A stretch of DNA of 64,000 bases from Bacteroides oleiciplenus YIT 12058 (GTDB lineage: Bacteria; Bacteroidota; Bacteroidia; Bacteroidales; Bacteroidaceae): assembly GCF_000315485.1 (NCBI RefSeq), contig NZ_JH992942.1, positions 758,402-822,401 of the forward strand. Reading direction: 5' to 3'. The notes below the pieces were generated by a model. It was not told the DNA's origin. It did no database searches and was given only the letters and a program-made list of their open reading frames with translations. Made by a program: the position numbers and the translations under genes. Below, piece after piece: positions 61,699 through 64,000 of this stretch (its first letter is position 1; the number at the start of each line of letters is the position of its first letter).

Positions 61699-63801
61699 AT
61701 GAAACTAACTATCAGTATATCTGTGAATTATATAATCATGATGACACATTGTCCTAACACTAACAAACAAAAGACGACAGGTTGGATGAAACAGCGTATT
61801 TCATTAACCAGCCGCATATTGCTATCATTCTTTTTTCTATTGTCGCCCAGCCTGAATGCTGTTGCTGATGTATCGACAGAGCAGGATGCAGCGTTGAGGC
61901 AGTATTTTTATAAATGTGCTTCGCAGCTTCATTCGGCTGATGTTTTGCAAATGGCAGATACACTATACAATCGTGCCAGTCAGTTGGGTAATAAGCATTT
62001 TCAGGTAATTGCGCGTTCTGTTGTGCTCGATTATTACTACTTTCAGGGAAATAAAGATAAGATTCTGCAACTGGTGGATGAAGTGAAGCGTATGAGCCGC
62101 GAATACAATGAACTGGAATCATATTATTTTGTTTGGGGAAGCCGTCTGATTACCTTCTACTTAAAAAGCGGATTGCCGAATCATGCACTTCTTGAAGCGC
62201 AGAACATGCTTCATGAGGCGCAAAGCGATAATTATTTGCTCGGGATTGCAGAATGTTATAAGGCTATGGCTAATATTTATCTTATTCAATCTAATCCGGA
62301 ACAGGCTGCCTTGAATTTTCAGAAGTTGATTGAAATAGCAGAAAAAGAGGAGCCCGTGGATATCAATCTTCCTGTCTATTATTATTCGTTGGCAGAGAAC
62401 CAGATGCAGAGTGGCCGTCTGGATGAGGCCGGAAAAACATTGAATAGGGCGGAAACTTTCCTGGCTAATCTTGATACGGTTACGGCTTATCAGAGACTTT
62501 GTCTGGCACAGGGGTTTCTGAGGCTTTATATAAAAAAGGGAGATGCTGCCCGCACCAAAAGGACTATTGATAAGATAGAGCAGTTATTTGCCACTTCTGA
62601 GGAATTGGCTATTTATTCAGCCTATTTGCGTGAATCCCAACTGCACTATTATATGAGCGTTAAAGAATATGATAAAGCGCTCGCTGTGATCGATTCTATC
62701 AGAACTAATAATCCTTCTTCTGAGTCAAACCTTCTCACCCTGAATAAGAAAGGGGATATCTATTGGGAGATGAATGACCGGGCTGCTGCTGCAGAATATT
62801 ATCGTAATTATATTTATGCAAACGACTCCGTCCGTAAGCTCTCCATGCAGAAGTCTGCCGATGAAATAGCGGGTCTGTTTAACCTGCGACAATTGGAACA
62901 TGAGAAGCAGCAGTTGCTGATTGATATTCAGGATCGCCGGCTGACGACAACCTATTGGGCAATCGGTACCTTAATTGGCATTTTGATTATTGCGGCTCTC
63001 TTTATTATTCACATATATAGGCTCAATCGCCAACTGAAAGAGTCTAAACAGGTGGTAGTGCGCCAGAATAGCGAACTGTTGCAGTCGAGCGAGGAACTTC
63101 GTAAAGCCAGAGATAGGGCGGAAGATGCCAGCCAGATGAAAACCCAGTTTATTCAAAATATAACGCATGAAGTGCGAACTCCGCTTAATGCTATCGTTGG
63201 TTTCTCTCAAGTGTTGGTGGAGTTTTATCAGGAATCTGAAACAGAGGAATTTGCCTCACTTATTACTGTGAACAGTAGTTACCTGTTGCGACTGTTTAAT
63301 GATGTATTGGAACTCTCCAATATTGACCAGATAGAACATTTGCTGTATGATGTGGTAGATAATATCAATTCGAGTTGTAATTCTGCTATAGATGGAGCTA
63401 AATCTTTCGTGAAGAGTGAGGTGGAACTTATTTTCCATCCTTCGGAAGATGAGGTACGCATATATACTAATCCTTCCTACGTGACGCTGATACTTGACTA
63501 CTTATTACATAACGCTGCCAAATTTACTCAGTCCGGGAGCATTACACTCGACTATGTTATCTCTCCATCAGAAGGAGTGATTCGGTATTCAGTAACTGAT
63601 ACGGGTATTGGTATTCCGGTCGATCAACAGAAAATAGTCTTTGAACGTTTCAAGAAACTGGATAACTTTTCGCAAGGTTCAGGACTTGGGCTCTCGATTG
63701 CTTGCGCTATGGCTACAAAATTAGGTGGTACGCTTTGTATTGATGCGGAATATACTGCAGGTTGTCGTTTTGTGCTGACATTGCCATTTATTCCGGCGTA
63801 A
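61699..63801 (+). CDS. TPR-containing sensor histidine kinase (second copy of this type)
   Basis: A 700-residue membrane kinase. A signal-like helix (ISLTSRILLSFFFLLSPSLN) near residues 33-55 is followed by TPR-like helical repeats to about 410, a transmembrane helix (YWAIGTLIGILIIAALFIIH) and a coiled coil. HisKA reads FIQNITHEVRTPLNAIVGFS; HATPase_c has VTDTGIGIPVDQQK and GSGLGLSIA. No receiver domain. Starts at 61699, 61738 or 61786 are all possible; the last gives the best signal peptide. It follows the accessory block and shares its layout with 26088-28106. Confidence 0.88.
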   Translation: MKLTISISVNYIIMMTHCPNTNKQKTTGWMKQRISLTSRILLSFFFLLSPSLNAVADVSTEQDAALRQYFYKCASQLHSADVLQMADTLYNRASQLGNKHFQVIARSVVLDYYYFQGNKDKILQLVDEVKRMSREYNELESYYFVWGSRLITFYLKSGLPNHALLEAQNMLHEAQSDNYLLGIAECYKAMANIYLIQSNPEQAALNFQKLIEIAEKEEPVDINLPVYYYSLAENQMQSGRLDEAGKTLNRAETFLANLDTVTAYQRLCLAQGFLRLYIKKGDAARTKRTIDKIEQLFATSEELAIYSAYLRESQLHYYMSVKEYDKALAVIDSIRTNNPSSESNLLTLNKKGDIYWEMNDRAAAAEYYRNYIYANDSVRKLSMQKSADEIAGLFNLRQLEHEKQQLLIDIQDRRLTTTYWAIGTLIGILIIAALFIIHIYRLNRQLKESKQVVVRQNSELLQSSEELRKARDRAEDASQMKTQFIQNITHEVRTPLNAIVGFSQVLVEFYQESETEEFASLITVNSSYLLRLFNDVLELSNIDQIEHLLYDVVDNINSSCNSAIDGAKSFVKSEVELIFHPSEDEVRIYTNPSYVTLILDYLLHNAAKFTQSGSITLDYVISPSEGVIRYSVTDTGIGIPVDQQKIVFERFKKLDNFSQGSGLGLSIACAMATKLGGTLCIDAEYTAGCRFVLTLPFIPA

Positions 63802-64000
63802 TCCTGCGGTTTCGGAAGTAGAGGGAGAAGCACAGTAACTTCCGCCTTTCGCACGCGCGCATAATATAATTATGTGTAGTGCCTTGTGCCCGTTCACGTC
63901 CTTCCTTAAAATTATGTTCTACAACATCCTTATCACTCAGCGTATTACAAATTAGTTTCCGAAATATAGTGAAAAAATGGTAGATATATTTGGAGCGAAT
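63788..64000 (-). CDS. Possible 3' end of an unidentified gene (partial)
   Basis: On the reverse strand a frame of 70 codons without a stop enters from the window edge and ends at 63788. It includes RKLICNTLSDKDVVEHNFKE and ends RKLLCFSLYFRNRRITPE. The other two reverse frames contain stops. It overlaps the kinase 3' end by 14 bp. No family recognised, and a non-coding open frame is possible. Confidence 0.3.
   Translation of the reverse strand: MRSKYIYHFFTIFRKLICNTLSDKDVVEHNFKEGRERAQGTTHNYIMRACERRKLLCFSLYFRNRRITPE

Overview
The window looks like chromosome of a Bacteroides species (Bacteroidaceae). Several signs point there: many promoters with the Bacteroidetes -7 box TAnnTTTG, a gene order sppA-lpxK-purine nucleoside phosphorylase-thiL, TPR sensor kinases, GH43 glycosidases, DUF4248/HU/smalltalk/amidase genes, and a large locus of fimbrillin-type lipoproteins.

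Bases 1-34,100 are mostly ordinary chromosome: malic enzyme (partial), MetY-type sulfhydrylase, a periplasmic amidase, small transporters and regulators, MsrAB, a HelD-like helicase, a GH43 glycosidase, two related MATE exporters, a TPR histidine kinase, tRNA-Phe, and the thiL/PNP/lpxK/sppA operon. Decay and mobility show as one complete IS1182-type element (11769-13454, with terminal repeats and a 7-bp target duplication), a nitrilase gene missing its C-terminal third, and a VOC gene broken by a one-base frameshift.

Bases 34,180-56,950 are the notable region: a surface-fimbria (type V pilus-like) locus with several layers of apparent variation control. A tyrosine recombinase gene with a terminator in its own leader is followed by a 277-bp segment bounded by 20-bp inverted repeats. 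The segment carries a promoter that now points away from the operon, so the sequenced state looks OFF. Downstream lie an Rrf2-like regulator, ten consecutive fimbrillin-like lipoprotein genes, and a large tip-like gene (DUF4906-like plus FISUMP-like C-terminus). Each lipoprotein has a lipobox Cys and, 21-42 residues later, a TR/SR site like those cut when type V pilins mature.

Two more copies of the tip gene follow. Both are out of frame because of a GC-rich palindromic insert at the same place in the propeptide. In the third copy the insert has grown to eight 11-bp tandem repeats, a classic slipped-strand configuration. Between the tip genes sit two cargo cassettes, an AAA-ATPase/PD-(D/E)XK protein and a DUF3791/DUF3990 pair (probable toxin-antitoxin). 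They share a 38-bp promoter-side sequence and closely matching terminator stems.

Bases 57,100-61,600 hold a Bacteroides accessory block: a basic coiled-coil protein, DUF4248, a replication-initiator-like protein, a second-copy DnaB, an HU-like protein, the 33-residue smalltalk peptide and an Amidase_2 enzyme. A TPR histidine kinase and an unidentified partial reading frame end the window.
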